From Bacillus sp. B1-b2 (GTDB taxonomy: Bacteria > Bacillota > Bacilli > Bacillales > Cytobacillaceae), in the NCBI RefSeq assembly GCF_009183415.1, contig NZ_WEHU01000026.1:1-58026 (forward strand): a DNA stretch of 58,026 bases, written 5' to 3'. Below the pieces are notes generated by a model. The model was not told the DNA's origin. It did no database searches and worked only from the letters and a program-made list of their open reading frames with translations. The translations under genes and the position numbers were made by a program. Position 1 is the stretch's first letter. Every line of letters starts with the position of its first letter. Below are positions 15,802-24,449 of this stretch, one piece after another.

Positions 15802-16599
15802 CTATTCTATACTTTTAAGGACTAGATTCTGCTTCAGTCTATCCAAAATCTCTACCTCTAGTTGGCAAGCCTCCATAAGATAGGTTTCAACGGTTCCATA
15901 TCGCTCGTTAATATTGGCATATAGTTGCTCGAGCACTTCGGGATGCGCCTTTAATATGAATTCTATACGCTCTGAGGACACTTGGAAAAGTGTCATCCAT
16001 CTCATAACTTTTATAAATTTATCTAATCGATGTTTGAAGTAATCGTTGGTTAAGAGATATTCTTCCAATACCCTTTGATATGGAACCCCAACTAAGGACT
16101 GAATGATTGATGCAATAATCCCTGTTCGATCCTTTCCAGCTGAACAATGGATGAGCACCGGCCAATTTTTATCATCAGAGATTAAGGTAAATACCTTTTT
16201 TATTTGTGGAGTTTGATAGAATGCAATACTATGATAATACTCCCTAGTAAAGTTTTTAAAATCGTCTGCTCCTGTCTTTCGAAACAAAAAGCTAAGAAAC
16301 TTTCGGAAATTAGCATCTTGAGTCTCTATGGGAAGTAGAGGAATGTTCACAGAATTAATCTCTTCTGCAGTCAGTAATAAGGGCATATTCTTGTTGTATT
16401 CTTTTTCTGATCGAAGGTCTAAGATTGTTTTAATCTTATATTTCTTCATTCTTTCCAGATCACATGGAGTCATGTTAGATAATTTACCAGAGCGATAGAG
16501 TACACCTTGTCTTAAGGTAGATCCTTGCTCTGTTTTTACCCCTCCGATGTCACGAAAATTATATATTTTTTCAAAGTGTATTAATTGGTTGTTACTCAT
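15802..16599 (-). CDS. tyrosine/serine protein phosphatase family
   Basis: Hydrolyses phosphotyrosine or phosphoserine esters through a Cys-phosphate intermediate. The P-loop HCSAGKDRTG (residues 151-160) has the catalytic Cys and Arg. The N-terminal signature NFRDIGGVKTEQGSTLRQGVLYRSGKL is typical of the Y_phosphatase3 (IphP-like) family, with LDLRSEKEY following. Full length (265 aa) and intact. It stands alone, with no operon partner; AGCGGGAGAG precedes the ATG. Cytoplasmic, no signal peptide. Physiological substrate unknown; related Bacillus proteins are annotated as tyrosine-protein phosphatases. Confidence 0.88.
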   Translation of the reverse strand: MSNNQLIHFEKIYNFRDIGGVKTEQGSTLRQGVLYRSGKLSNMTPCDLERMKKYKIKTILDLRSEKEYNKNMPLLLTAEEINSVNIPLLPIETQDANFRKFLSFLFRKTGADDFKNFTREYYHSIAFYQTPQIKKVFTLISDDKNWPVLIHCSAGKDRTGIIASIIQSLVGVPYQRVLEEYLLTNDYFKHRLDKFIKVMRWMTLFQVSSERIEFILKAHPEVLEQLYANINERYGTVETYLMEACQLEVEILDRLKQNLVLKSIE

Positions 16600-16795
16600 A
16601 ATTCTCTCCCGCTTATCATTACTTATTTATGGTGTTCTTCAATATAGTTTTTCAGAGTTAACTAATCCATCCTGCCCTTCTAAATTTAAAGAAAAATTTT
16701 AATTCAAATACTATATCCTTCCCTATTCTTCAGGTGTAATGTGTCTAACATGTAAATAGAATATCCTTGATTGATGGTATTTAAGTGGACGGTGC

Positions 16796-17386
16796 TTATA
16801 TCCGATCATTAGCTCTAATTCTTTTGTACATCTGAAAATCCCACTCGGTTTTTAAAAGAGAATAACAATATTGATCTGCATACTCCCCATTAATCAAGGA
16901 GTAGCCACGTAAAACCCCTTCCTGATAAAAACCAAACTTACGTAAAATTTCTTTTGACGGTGTTGCATCTATGTTGGTAAATGCCTCGATGCGATGCAAA
17001 TTCATTTCATGAAAGCCAAAACCGATGACATGAGTTAATATTTCAGTCATGTATCCTTTTCGCCAATATTGCTTTCCTAAATCATAAGCAACCTCACCCC
17101 TAGACCCGCGTTGGACCTCCCAACCATTGAATCCGCACGTTCCTATAAGAGTATTCGTATCTTTTTTAATAATCCCCCACCTAAGTGCTTGATTTAAATC
17201 AAATAGTTTGTTCATAAATGAAATTACACCTTCTGCTTCCTCTACACTTGTTAAAGGGCGAATCCCCATATCTTTTGTAACATCTTTATCCGATAGTACC
17301 TCTAGGACACCTGGAGCATCAGCTAATGACATTTGTCGAAGTAAAAAACGATCCGTGTTAATAATCGGAAACTCTTTAAATTCCAT
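16796..17386 (-). CDS. GNAT N-acetyltransferase, RimJ-like
   Basis: Transfers an acetyl group from acetyl-CoA to an amine. Length (196 aa) and layout fit the RimJ/RimL-type GNAT family: TDRFLLRQMSLADAPGVLEVL at the start, LIGTCGFNGWEVQRGSRGEVAYDLGKQYWRKGYMTE as the central beta-bulge and CoA-binding region (RKGYMTE), and NLHRIEAFTNIDATPSKEILRKFGF with the N-P-S helix. The ATG at 17386 is chosen because GGAGGAGAG precedes it; the frame extends seven codons further without need. Substrate (ribosomal protein or small molecule) unknown. Stands between a hydrolase and a phosphatase on the same strand. Confidence 0.88.
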   Translation of the reverse strand: MEFKEFPIINTDRFLLRQMSLADAPGVLEVLSDKDVTKDMGIRPLTSVEEAEGVISFMNKLFDLNQALRWGIIKKDTNTLIGTCGFNGWEVQRGSRGEVAYDLGKQYWRKGYMTEILTHVIGFGFHEMNLHRIEAFTNIDATPSKEILRKFGFYQEGVLRGYSLINGEYADQYCYSLLKTEWDFQMYKRIRANDRI

Positions 17387-17454
17387 TCTCTTCTCTCTCC
17401 TCCTCACCTTTTGTAGTGGTTTGCTTCTCTAATAAATAGTTAGAACCTTTTAAA

Positions 17455-18474
17455 TTAAAGCAGGTATTGGATTAACCTCTGCTCATTTTCCCTTGCATCA
17501 TCCAAATGAAAGGCATGGGAAGATTTATCCGACCATAATAACCTTTTTCCTTCTGGAGCATCTAGATTCTCATAGTATCTTTTAATTAGTTCAGGCATAA
17601 CATGCTTTTCTTTACTTCCATGAATAAACATGACAGGTATTTGTAATGAGGGAACCTCTGTAAAGAAGTCGAAGGTATTAATATCGTTGAGCAATTCTTC
17701 CGTATACGAGAGTTTAAAGCCGCGTATAAGGGAATTGTATACGTCGATAAGAGAGTAATCCGGTGACTGCAACATAATTTTAAGTCCCGAAAAAAATGTC
17801 GCTGACTTTTTATCACCTGCATCATGGAACATCGAATTGTATTTAAATTGCCATTTACGAATTGCAGCCCACTGTTTAAATCCATCTAAATAAGGTGGCT
17901 CCCCAACGGCAAGCAAATCCTTTATCGCTTTTTGATGATTCTTCACCTTCGATATTTCCATCAGCCACTTGTAACTTAACTTGTCATTTTCAACCCAGTT
18001 CGTAATTTGTGAGAACCCGGTATATGAATAATATTTTTCTGGATAAGATGCGGCAAGCGACAGTCCAATCACACTCCCCCACGAATGTGCCATGAGGTGG
18101 ATTTTTTCTTGACTAAACCGGTTCCTTAAATAATCGGTAACCTCACACCCATCTTGAATAAATTGCTTTAAGTTCATCGTATTTTTTTGAATTTGCTTTG
18201 CATACGATTTACCTGTACCACGCTGATCCCAGAAAACAACTGTAAAATGCTTGACTAATTCCTTTGTCGTCATTACTAAAGCATAATCACGTCCCCTATT
18301 GGAGACACCAGGCACCGGCATGCTTGGGCCTCCATGAATAAAGAGTAAAACAGGTGCACCAGGATTATCCGCTTGTATTAAGATGCTTTGTTTTATCCCC
18401 CCTATTGTAATGCTCTCTACACTGCTTATACCTTGTGCTGTAATTACAAAATCCTTGCTATGGAATATTTTCAT
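17455..18474 (-). CDS. alpha/beta hydrolase, proline iminopeptidase-like
   Basis: The 339-residue serine hydrolase has the oxyanion motif LLFIHGGPSMPVPG, then FWDQRGTGKSYA, the nucleophile elbow HSWGSVIGLS, an acid loop near VMFIHGSKEKHVMPE, and the final His in KSSHAFHLDD. The HGGPG-like and DQRGxGxS motifs are those of prolyl aminopeptidase-type hydrolases. True substrate specificity cannot be told. GAGGTGGCTTT precedes the ATG. No signal peptide, so cytoplasmic. Intact triad suggests an active enzyme. Confidence 0.88.
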   Translation of the reverse strand: MKIFHSKDFVITAQGISSVESITIGGIKQSILIQADNPGAPVLLFIHGGPSMPVPGVSNRGRDYALVMTTKELVKHFTVVFWDQRGTGKSYAKQIQKNTMNLKQFIQDGCEVTDYLRNRFSQEKIHLMAHSWGSVIGLSLAASYPEKYYSYTGFSQITNWVENDKLSYKWLMEISKVKNHQKAIKDLLAVGEPPYLDGFKQWAAIRKWQFKYNSMFHDAGDKKSATFFSGLKIMLQSPDYSLIDVYNSLIRGFKLSYTEELLNDINTFDFFTEVPSLQIPVMFIHGSKEKHVMPELIKRYYENLDAPEGKRLLWSDKSSHAFHLDDARENEQRLIQYLL

Positions 18475-18782
18475 AAAGCCACCTCATATTTTATTTTCAG
18501 CTATGTAAAGAACAATGTTGACTATAATAGTGTTAATTGAAGCGCAAGATAAACGACATCAGCGATGAGTGCTTCTTCACTACTAATCCTTTCGAATAGC
18601 ATATCTTTTTCAGTAGCTAATGAGAACGCCCAGCGTTATCGGCCGTATCAAGTAGCTGATGAAATGGAAATTAACGTTACCAATAAATGAGCCTAATTTT
18701 AATGAAAGAAAAATAAGTTTCACTTGCAGTGGGTAAGCTCAATAGAGGTTGCATCTAGCTAAAACATATGAATGAACAGTCT
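18475..18782. other. gap without intact genes
   Basis: No supported gene. A plus-strand open stretch near 18596-18691 (reading ISFSVANENAQRYRPYQVAD then stop) is probably a relic of a small gene without start. Confidence 0.2.
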
Positions 18783-19307
18783 CTACATCCCCGTAAATTT
18801 ATTTAAAAACACTGGAACACAAAGGTTTAAAATGTGAGCAACAATCACCCAACGTAAACTTTTTGTCTTATAAAAATATGTACCCCATGCTAAACCCATT
18901 AGAAATACGGCAGTCCAGGTGACAGGACTCCGATTTGCAATGGAAAACACTCCCCACGTCAGAAGCCCTCCTCCAGAGGCGGATTAATAAGAAAAGTAAG
19001 TATCCAAAGTGAGATGATTAATCCTGAATCTAATGTATGCCATCCAAATATGAATGCAGGCAGGAAGGAGTGACGGAAAAGGCTAAAATAATCCAGCCTT
19101 TATGCCCTTTGGCTTTTGCAACCAACTTGTAAAAGTAGTTCTTTTATGACGATAGATTATAAATGCCATCGTACTCCAATAAATAATAGCTAGCGGTACC
19201 CATGCCCATTCATTGATTAACCGCACAGCAATGGTTGCTGTCAAAAATCCTAAACCAACAACTAATATTGGAGAAAAAATCATTAAGCTTCGATTTTTAT
19301 CGTTCAC
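18783..19307 (-). pseudogene. CPBP-family membrane protease, two frameshifts
   Basis: Three frames join to one protein. The first (to the stop at 19083) is an N-terminal pair of membrane helices (SLMIFSPILVVGLGFLTATI). The second reads FRHSFLPAFIFGWHTLDSGL...NPPLEEG, containing the PxxEE motif of CPBP intramembrane proteases. The third, after a slip near 18970, reads LLTWGVFSIANRSPVTWTAV and ends in AHILNLCVPVFLNKF with the second conserved His and Asn. The combined length (~175 codons) is short for the family, so internal loss is also likely. Start overlaps the stop of the upstream membrane gene (19304). Non-functional. Confidence 0.75.
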
Positions 19308-19876
19308 ATAGAATTCCTCCTAAAAAGAAAGAGTCCTCCCCATATAAACCCGAGTCCAGTAATAATTGCCCCGGTTGTGGAGATGAGCGGTTCTAAATTT
19401 CCTGCTACCGTCCCTAGTGCAAAAACAATCGTTCCAAGAATAAGTAATAGTCCAACTGCAGATGGAAATAGTTTCGCTCTCACCATTGAAATACCAACGA
19501 AGATCATCCCCAATACAAAAAGCAGTGGACCAAACGAGTAAATAAAGTGATTTGTACTAACTGCAAATATTTCATCAATCTTAACATTTGAAACGCCAGC
19601 CATCTCGACAAACACAATGGCCGTTACGATAATCGTGCCAATTACACCTAAAACCATACCTATTGATCCGAAAATACCATTTTTATCTCTTTGTGATTCA
19701 TGAAATCCAAAAAACGCAAAAACGATGAGAAGATGAGCAATAAATACAATGGCTTTTCCTATTACTATACCTTCCCCATTTGAAAACAGTAGATTAATAG
19801 AGTGAGCTGTAGCAAGAGAGAAACCTGCAATGATAGACATAACTCCACCTAGTTTGATTCGAAACGCATTCTCCAT
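19304..19876 (-). CDS. hypothetical membrane protein, six helices
   Basis: A 190-residue integral membrane protein with about six helices (GGVMSIIAGFSLATAHSINL; AIVFIAHLLIVFAFFGFH; GSIGMVLGVIGTIIVTAIVF; YSFGPLLFVLGMIFVGISM; AVGLLLILGTIVFALGTVAG; GAIITGLGFIWGGLFLF). No catalytic motif. The stop overlaps the start of the broken CPBP protease by four bases (ATGA), and another small membrane protein lies upstream, so the three formed an operon. GGGGATAGGTG precedes the ATG. Role unknown. Confidence 0.7.
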   Translation of the reverse strand: MENAFRIKLGGVMSIIAGFSLATAHSINLLFSNGEGIVIGKAIVFIAHLLIVFAFFGFHESQRDKNGIFGSIGMVLGVIGTIIVTAIVFVEMAGVSNVKIDEIFAVSTNHFIYSFGPLLFVLGMIFVGISMVRAKLFPSAVGLLLILGTIVFALGTVAGNLEPLISTTGAIITGLGFIWGGLFLFRRNSM

Positions 19877-19912
19877 TCACCTATCCCCTTTATTTGTTGA
19901 TGACTACATGGC

Positions 19913-20239
19913 TTATTGTTTCCATACATACATTAGGATTTTGTTAACTATGACTAATGCCCCAAAGACAAATGCTAATGTCGGTTTACCTACAGCTAAT
20001 AGTGCCAAAATCGCACACCCGAAAATAGTTACTTCAAGTAAAATACGATATCCCCCTGTTAAGGGTATTTGTGCTGCTGGGGAACCAAATAGCCCCCATA
20101 TCATCATGATCAATAAGGGTGCACCAATACCTAGTAGTATTTTAAAAACTATTCCTTTACCAACAACAAAGCCCCAATAGCTAACTGCTACAATAGTACA
20201 TACTTCCAAAATAAACAGTAATACGAGATTCATAAACAA
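19913..20239 (-). CDS. YrdB/DUF2568-like membrane protein
   Basis: A 108-residue protein of four helices: LVLLFILEVCTIVAVSYWGF, IVFKILLGIGAPLLIMMIWG, YRILLEVTIFGCAILALL and PTLAFVFGALVIVNKILMYV. The LLEV...W.F, G...P......WG.F.SP and start-to-end length match the YrdB (DUF2568) family of unknown function. It heads a minus-strand group with the six-helix membrane protein and the broken CPBP protease. Start could be the second Met two codons in. Function unknown, family call moderate. Confidence 0.7.
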   Translation of the reverse strand: MFMNLVLLFILEVCTIVAVSYWGFVVGKGIVFKILLGIGAPLLIMMIWGLFGSPAAQIPLTGGYRILLEVTIFGCAILALLAVGKPTLAFVFGALVIVNKILMYVWKQ

Positions 20240-20623
20240 GTTAATTACACCCCATTAAAAGGAAGGTGTCTAAAAACAAAGGATTTGAACATTTAGACAA
20301 CCTCCATTAGTATCTGAATTACCAAATTTGTGTTTTTAATAGTAATTTCTTCCTTTATATTCTAATGAACGAGTATTGTCAATCATCAAATTATTATAGA
20401 CTAAGAGGAATTTTGTTTACCTTCCATTGATGCTCCTAGTCTTCTTCAATACAGTTGTCGTAAGCCACATGATTAGAAAATAGGAATAGTGGGATGCATA
20501 ACTCTCGATCTTACCTATCACGCTTAGGCCACCAAACTCTTACAAATAAAACCAATTGTTTTAATAGAAAACAAAAACTTCCAATAATATTTAAGTTCTT
20601 TATTGAAAAATGATTACAAACTA
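20240..20623. other. gap with an imperfect hairpin
   Basis: No gene seen. AGGTGTCTAAA (about 20263) pairs imperfectly with TTTAGACAACCT (about 20296), a possible terminator or leader structure before the minus-strand membrane genes. The rest is AT-rich with nothing recognisable. Confidence 0.3.
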
Positions 20624-20827
20624 CTAGCTGGTTTTCTTAATAGAAAATTTTATTCTTTTTTTACCTTTTACAAATTGAATAAACCAATATAGAGCCACCC
20701 AAGGTAAAATATATTTTGTTGACCATTCCATTATATTTATAATAATTCCTAAAGAATAATAACCTACTAAATATAAAACAATAAAAATTACTACTAACCC
20801 TAATGAACCATATAATAAATACTTCAT
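20624..20827 (-). CDS. small membrane protein, 67 aa
   Basis: Two hydrophobic stretches (LLYGSLGLVVIFIVLYLVGY and WVALYWFIQF) and a basic C-terminal tail (KGKKRIKFSIKK). GAGGGATATAAAA precedes the ATG. It lies 38 bases downstream of the acetyltransferase on the same strand, so the two may be co-transcribed. Not recognised; a small membrane peptide of unknown role. Confidence 0.5.
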   Translation of the reverse strand: MKYLLYGSLGLVVIFIVLYLVGYYSLGIIINIMEWSTKYILPWVALYWFIQFVKGKKRIKFSIKKTS

Positions 20828-20865
20828 TTTTATATCCCTCTCTTTACTAGTAATATATATAAATA

Positions 20866-21741
20866 CTAAGCTTGTACTGTAATGGGATGCTTGAAATATT
20901 CAGGTAAATCTAAATTATTTTTTATTTTTATGAACAGCACATCGTTCTCGGTATCAATTAACTTTTTACTAATTACAATATCCCCGTAATCTGGAGTATA
21001 ATGAAAAACTACATTTTTCGTATCTTCGTTAGCAATTCTATTTATAACATCAGAAATAGTTACTTCCTTTTGGCTAATTACATCAAAAAGATGGAGAGTT
21101 TCCCCATCGTGCATATGAATTGTAAACAAATCTAAATCATCTATGTAATAGATGTCCTGACTAAAGACATTTAGACAATAAAACATAAGCAATTCCTGTG
21201 AATTCTCTGAACCAAAAATAAAAGATACTGGTAATCTACCTCTACTATATTGGAAAATTCTATTTAACACTTCAGAATCAGTACCATTCAGTTTAGTCAC
21301 TCTTCTGACTGGAATTATTCTTGACGGTATATTCATTGTAAACTGATGTTCCGGTACTCGCTTAAAACCAAACTTAGGATAGAAATCTAGCACAGTAGAA
21401 TTAGCAAATAAGTACATAAAATCATATTGGTTCTCATAATGTTCAAGCACTATTTCCATTAACTTACGAGATAGTCCTAATTTTCGAAAATCAGGATGAG
21501 TCATTACCGTACCTATTTGAATCCCACGCTTTTTTTCATTATTAATAATTAACTCTACCTTATTTGCAGAAACGTTTGCTATTATTTTTTCGTTTTGTAC
21601 GATGGAGAAAGGTGAATATTTTTCTGTCCAAAATCCTTTTTCGTACCAATCTTCAAAACTTATACCAAAGGTATTAGTAGCCAGTTCATTAAAACTGCCC
21701 CTTAATTTCTTATTATGCTCAAAGTTTCTTATTAACTCCAT
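20866..21741 (-). CDS. GNAT acetyltransferase, Eis-like layout
   Basis: A 291-residue protein with a GNAT domain in the first ~150 residues: VQNEKIIANVSANKVELIIN, then GIQIGTVMTHPDFRKLGLSRKLMEIVL, which holds the acetyl-CoA loop (R-K-L-G-L-S-R), and FANSTVLDFYPKFGFKRV. The second half (residues 150-291) resembles the extra sterol-carrier-like domain of Eis-type acetyltransferases, ending with an aromatic-poor stretch. Such enzymes acetylate amines, sometimes antibiotics, but the substrate is unknown here. The gene follows the DUF2306 gene by 25 bases and is probably in one transcript with it. Confidence 0.8.
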   Translation of the reverse strand: MELIRNFEHNKKLRGSFNELATNTFGISFEDWYEKGFWTEKYSPFSIVQNEKIIANVSANKVELIINNEKKRGIQIGTVMTHPDFRKLGLSRKLMEIVLEHYENQYDFMYLFANSTVLDFYPKFGFKRVPEHQFTMNIPSRIIPVRRVTKLNGTDSEVLNRIFQYSRGRLPVSFIFGSENSQELLMFYCLNVFSQDIYYIDDLDLFTIHMHDGETLHLFDVISQKEVTISDVINRIANEDTKNVVFHYTPDYGDIVISKKLIDTENDVLFIKIKNNLDLPEYFKHPITVQA

Positions 21742-21766
21742 CCTATTATCCTCACTATTAGTATTT

Positions 21767-22294
21767 TCACCTTAAATTAACTGGGGACTGAATGTTGGCT
21801 GTCATTCTTCTAGATTTTCTCAACCAAACTTCTACCACTAATAAATTTCCAGTCCAACACAACCAGACGGCAATTACATAACCAAGTGTAAAGTTATCAA
21901 ATGTACAGCCAATGATTGCTGACCATATACGGAATGTCAATGCAGCAAATGTGACCGCATAGCTTCTTATCATCCATTCTTCATGAAGTTTAAGTTTTTT
22001 ATTTCGAATATATGAGTAGGCCTTGTATGTTGTATAAATCCATGCTAGGTCTAGAAGAAAGAAGCCTAATTTAGCTAATATTCCTCCAAATGCAAATAAA
22101 GTTAGGTAAATCCCTATTAATCCACTAATGAATATACAAATGACATAGATTTTACCTACAACACGATGTGTATTTAAGTATTTATTGCGCAGTTCATTTA
22201 TAAAAAGGAAAGGCCCTACTATTAATGGTACGGCAGCTGTTAAAATATGTATATACAATGCTGAATTCCAAATAATATTTTTAAATTCATACAT
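21767..22294 (-). CDS. DUF2306 membrane protein, 5' end lacks a start
   Basis: Predicted membrane protein with DUF2306 features: HILTAAVPLIVGPFLFINEL with the conserved His, NTHRVVGKIYVICIFISGLIG, and KLHEEWMIRSYAVTFAALTFR. The listed ATG gives 175 aa. The frame stays open and coding-like upstream to about 22446 (KKIWFALLVLLASFLSIHAI, a first membrane helix), and a good GGGGGAG sits at about 22446-22452. No ATG, GTG or TTG occurs in that extension. The native start has therefore been lost or is a rare ATT/ATA codon, so the gene may be weakly expressed or dead. Function of the family unknown. Confidence 0.7.
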   Translation of the reverse strand: MYEFKNIIWNSALYIHILTAAVPLIVGPFLFINELRNKYLNTHRVVGKIYVICIFISGLIGIYLTLFAFGGILAKLGFFLLDLAWIYTTYKAYSYIRNKKLKLHEEWMIRSYAVTFAALTFRIWSAIIGCTFDNFTLGYVIAVWLCWTGNLLVVEVWLRKSRRMTANIQSPVNLR

Positions 22295-22454
22295 TACAAA
22301 ACCTATTTCAATTAAAATAGCATTAGATTGTTCCGGGTCGAGTACGTAGTAACGAATGATAGCATGAATGCTAAGAAATGATGCAAGAAGTACGAGTAGA
22401 GCAAACCATATTTTTTTTGTTAAATGTTTGAAATATAATAATCTCCCCCGTTTC

Positions 22455-22980
22455 TATAGATAATATTTGCTCCGGTAGCGTTAAATACTACTTTTTTTCC
22501 TGAAGTAGTCCCTGTGGTGTGAAATGAAATCATTATTACCTAACATAGACCTTATTTTACTATTTTGTAACACTAATAAAAGTGAAAAATTGTTTTTAAT
22601 TTTGCACCTTTTTTACAGCTCTATTCCAAGCGTTAATAATGGGGTAAAGTAATCTTTTTATTTCTCACTTTGAACTAGGCCATTTTTTTCTCATAAGAAC
22701 AGTCCGATCAAAGTCATATTAAGACTTAAACTGCAAATATGATAGTCTTTATGAATAAGAGCCTCTCTTTACTTTCAACACTCATTTCACCCATAGTATA
22801 TTGAAGGGTATTTTTTTGTAAATCAATGCCGAGATTTGAAAAACCCTAAGTTTTCCGCCTCATATTTAATCAAAGTGAATCAAGCTGCACTAATAATAGT
22901 TAATACACTTCTATGATAAATAACACAGTTCTTTTAGTCTATGAAATTTACAAAAAAAATGAAATAATTAGAGGAGAAGA
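22455..22980. other. gap, no gene
   Basis: AT-rich, with stops in all frames. I see no gene; the right edge is the group II intron fragment. Confidence 0.4.
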
Positions 22981-23043
22981 GATTTCCCTACTGCCAAGCC
23001 TGTAGTGGACTTACACCACCAAGTTATCGCCCATGCCGGGCAC
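22981..23043 (-). ncRNA. 5' fragment of a group II intron
   Basis: Read on the minus strand from 23043, GTGCCCGGCATGGGCGATAA followed by CTTGGTGGTGTAAGTCCAC is the 5' end and start of domain I of a group II intron. It ends abruptly after about 63 bases. It lies directly after the terminator of the MFS gene, the placement used by class C introns, and the intact intron at 53235-55117 has the same relation to a hairpin. No reverse transcriptase remains here. Confidence 0.72.
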
Positions 23044-23044
23044 A

Positions 23045-23073
23045 ACAAAAATCCCTTAGCTTTCACTAAGGGA
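23045..23073 (-). terminator. terminator of the MFS gene
   Basis: TCCCTTAG/CTAAGGGA stem (23052-23073) followed on the minus strand by TTTTTG. The group II intron fragment begins a few bases later. Confidence 0.85.
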
Positions 23074-23080
23074 GGACTAC

Positions 23081-24334
23081 TTAATTTGATACTTCTTTTG
23101 GTTTAATTGTATCTCTTACTTTTACGAGCAAGGTAGAATTTCTATATAAAGGATAAGTAAGGGCAGTAATCATTAAAACGGAACCTGCGACAATCAAGGT
23201 TGCAACAATATTTATTCCCCCTAAATATCCACCAATAAGGGTACCCATTAACAAAAATAGATTAAATATCGAATAGAAAATGGCTGTACCTCTTCCCCTT
23301 ATTTCCTCAGGAATATGTTGAAGAAAGATCGTACTCGTAGGTACCATCATTAAAGCATTTGTAAGACCAATCACTAAACTCCACAATATTAATGGATATA
23401 GGAGCGAATTCGATAGAAAGCTTATTTCCGTGATGAAATATACACATATAATAGAAAAACCTAGTACACCAATCGATACATATAATAAACGATAATGGGC
23501 CATTTTATTTAACAGCTTTGACCCTAGGACAGCACCAATCACCGTACCAAATGCGAAGATTCCTTCCATCACACCAAATTCAATTTTTGATACTTCAAAC
23601 ACTTGGAGCATAACGGCCTTATAGTTTGTCATAAACATTCCAAATGCCATCATGACAGGGACTAGAAATAAAATCATAAAGAATAAAATTGGGGTCTTAA
23701 GCATCTCCACTATTCCATCAAACAGATTTTTCAGATACGAATTTGAGCTAGGCTGGTTCTTGTTAGAATCTATCTTTAAAATAGATAAGCTAAAGATAAG
23801 AACTCCCGAAATAAGATATGTGAATGAATCAATAAAAAATATGTTCTTCGGGGATTGAAAGGCTAATAGAAGCCCAGCGACTACAGGCCCACCTAACTTA
23901 ATAACAGCTATCGTACTCTGAAATAGTGCAATTCCTTGAGGAATACGATGGTCACCGACAATAGTTGGAATGGAAGACATACGAGCTGGCTCAAAAAAAG
24001 CTGTTCCAATTCCTTGTAAAAATACTAGTAATAACAATAATGGGATATTCTCGTAGAAAAATACCATTAAGAATACCATTAAAAATCTATATATATCTGA
24101 ATATACCATTACCCATCGACTTGAATATTTGTCAATTAAAGGCCCAATAAAGGGTCCAATGATGACCACTGGCAGTAATTGAGCAACAAAAACGAAACTA
24201 ATCATTAGGGGATTGTCTGTATGGGTTCCGACAAAATAAACAACAGCAGTTAGCGTCATGGCATCACCTAGAAAAGAAACAACTACCGCCAACCAATATC
24301 GGATATATATTTTATCTTTAAGTAATTCAAGCAT
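23081..24334 (-). CDS. MFS transporter
   Basis: A 417-residue 12-helix major facilitator transporter, probably an exporter driven by the proton gradient. The pattern WLAVVVSFLGDAMTLTAVVY, GPLIDKYSSRWVMVYSDIYR (motif A-like loop with D and R), EPARMSSIPTIV and PEEIRGRGTAIFYSIFNL is that of the MFS_3 (enterobactin-exporter-like) group. I choose the ATG at 24334, which follows GGAGG by eight bases; the frame extends 53 codons upstream without a site and runs into the divergent gene. It is divergent from an SgrR-like regulator, an arrangement seen for sgrR and sugar-efflux genes, so the regulator probably controls it. Substrate unknown. Confidence 0.88.
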   Translation of the reverse strand: MLELLKDKIYIRYWLAVVVSFLGDAMTLTAVVYFVGTHTDNPLMISFVFVAQLLPVVIIGPFIGPLIDKYSSRWVMVYSDIYRFLMVFLMVFFYENIPLLLLLVFLQGIGTAFFEPARMSSIPTIVGDHRIPQGIALFQSTIAVIKLGGPVVAGLLLAFQSPKNIFFIDSFTYLISGVLIFSLSILKIDSNKNQPSSNSYLKNLFDGIVEMLKTPILFFMILFLVPVMMAFGMFMTNYKAVMLQVFEVSKIEFGVMEGIFAFGTVIGAVLGSKLLNKMAHYRLLYVSIGVLGFSIICVYFITEISFLSNSLLYPLILWSLVIGLTNALMMVPTSTIFLQHIPEEIRGRGTAIFYSIFNLFLLMGTLIGGYLGGINIVATLIVAGSVLMITALTYPLYRNSTLLVKVRDTIKPKEVSN

Positions 24335-24449
24335 CGGCCTCGCCTCCATATTTCTGAAATTATCTGTTGTATTTACTTTAAACCTGAAATAAAATGATAA
24401 AAAGTGAAAACAACAAGTAACATTTGCACCTTTTATGGGAGGGACCAAT

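Noticed and set aside
15595-15883. small frames on both strands (15595-15795 minus, 15689-15883 plus)
   Set aside because: They overlap each other and the phosphatase gene end, lack ribosome binding sites, and read through the twin palindromes.
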